6,904 bases of DNA. Source: an uncultured Cyanobium sp. (GTDB lineage Bacteria > Cyanobacteriota > Cyanobacteriia > PCC-6307 > Cyanobiaceae). The position numbers and the translations under genes are program-made. The stretch is taken from positions 1 to 6,904 of the forward strand of contig CALFOF010000198.1 of the NCBI GenBank assembly GCA_937919075.1. Reading direction: 5' to 3'. The notes below the pieces were generated by a model. The model ran no database searches, had not been told where the DNA came from, and saw only the letters and a list, made by a program, of their open reading frames with translations. Below, in pieces: positions 6,596 to 6,904 of the stretch (position 1 is its first letter; every line of letters begins with the position of its first letter).

Positions 6596-6904
6596 GTGCC
6601 CCCGTCCTCGTCCCTGCCTGCGCCCGTTCTGCCCAGGCCTCAGCAGAAACGACCCTCCGAGCGCCAGGTCTTGAAGGGTGCCTTGGACCGCAGGGATCAA
6701 GGAGCGGTGGCGTGGCTGTCGCTGCGCTGGGTGCACCGCCATGGCGTCGAAGCCCTTCCGTCGCTGATGCAGGAGCTCACCGCTGGCGACGCTTCACTGA
6801 AGGACTGGTGGCACGACCATCTGCACGCCACAGCAGCCCCAGGTGCCGCGCCTGGCAGAGCACCTGTGGATGCTGGTGAAGCTGCGGCGGCGGCGGCTGG
6901 TGAA
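6596..6904 (+). CDS. hypothetical protein, 5' part only; possible frameshift near 6830
   Basis: An open frame begins with GTG 6596, eight bases after the permease stop, and runs off the right edge (103 codons). I do not recognise the family. The N-terminus is Pro/Ser-rich and basic; residues about 21-75 look like a real soluble helical protein (SERQVLKGALDRR, AVAWLSLRWVHRHG, LPSLMQEL, DWWHDHL) with good G/C at third codon positions. From about residue 78 the same frame becomes Ala/Gly/Pro-rich with poor third-position G/C. The frame starting one base later (codons from 6831) has nearly all third positions G or C and reads like continued protein (VPRLAEHLWMLVKLRRRR). An extra base (or loss of two) around 6820-6840 would explain this, as a true frameshift or a sequencing error. 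The start is not supported by a ribosome site. Likely the third gene of the exporter operon by position only. Confidence 0.6.
   Translation, partial: MPPSSSLPAPVLPRPQQKRPSERQVLKGALDRRDQGAVAWLSLRWVHRHGVEALPSLMQELTAGDASLKDWWHDHLHATAAPGAAPGRAPVDAGEAAAAAAGE

Noticed and set aside
1..6904. Mobile elements, CRISPR arrays, tRNA or rRNA genes, HIP1 sites
   Set aside because: Looking along both strands I found no transposase or integrase frame, regular spaced repeats, tRNA-like cloverleaf or GCGATCGC octamer. Gene order and composition are uniform, with no sign of insertion.

Overview
The window reads as a compact, GC-rich cyanobacterial chromosome segment, most likely from a picocyanobacterium of the Cyanobium / marine-brackish Synechococcus type. 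This rests on the style of the Cox and CtaA/CtaB proteins, the pairing of these genes with a Ycf38-like ABC exporter, strong G/C preference at third codon positions, very short intergenic gaps, and no HIP1 palindrome (GCGATCGC) seen by eye. Taxonomy is inference; no rRNA or other marker is present.

Left part (1-2366, minus strand): the start of a cytochrome c oxidase operon. ctaC (subunit II, CuA) is followed after 56 bases by ctaD (subunit I), which runs off the left edge with about 464 residues visible. ctaE would be expected beyond the edge. Between ctaC and ctaD lies a pyrimidine-rich leader with two perfect 11-base direct repeats.

Centre (2367-4579): a divergent intergenic region of about 150 bases separates the oxidase genes from the heme A synthesis genes ctaA and ctaB on the plus strand. 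ctaA and ctaB overlap by 8 bases. Together the four genes make a functional unit: CtaB converts heme B to heme O, CtaA converts heme O to heme A, and heme A is built into CtaD of the terminal oxidase. Subunit I carries the A2-type signature (Tyr-Ser-His-Pro-Ala-Val-Tyr) in place of the Glu-containing A1 motif.

Right part (4580-6904, plus strand): a putative intrinsic terminator after ctaB, then an ABC-2 type exporter pair (DrrA-like ATPase with a C-terminal extension, and a Ycf38-like permease). After 8 bases comes the 5' end of an unrecognised gene that leaves the window. In that last gene the coding signal appears to switch frame near position 6830.

I see no mobile element, CRISPR array, RNA gene or clearly new system. 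This is largely a conserved housekeeping region. The points most worth a second look are the apparent frame switch at the right end, a strong inverted repeat inside the permease gene, the direct repeats in the ctaC-ctaD spacer, and the lineage features of the oxidase and CtaB.
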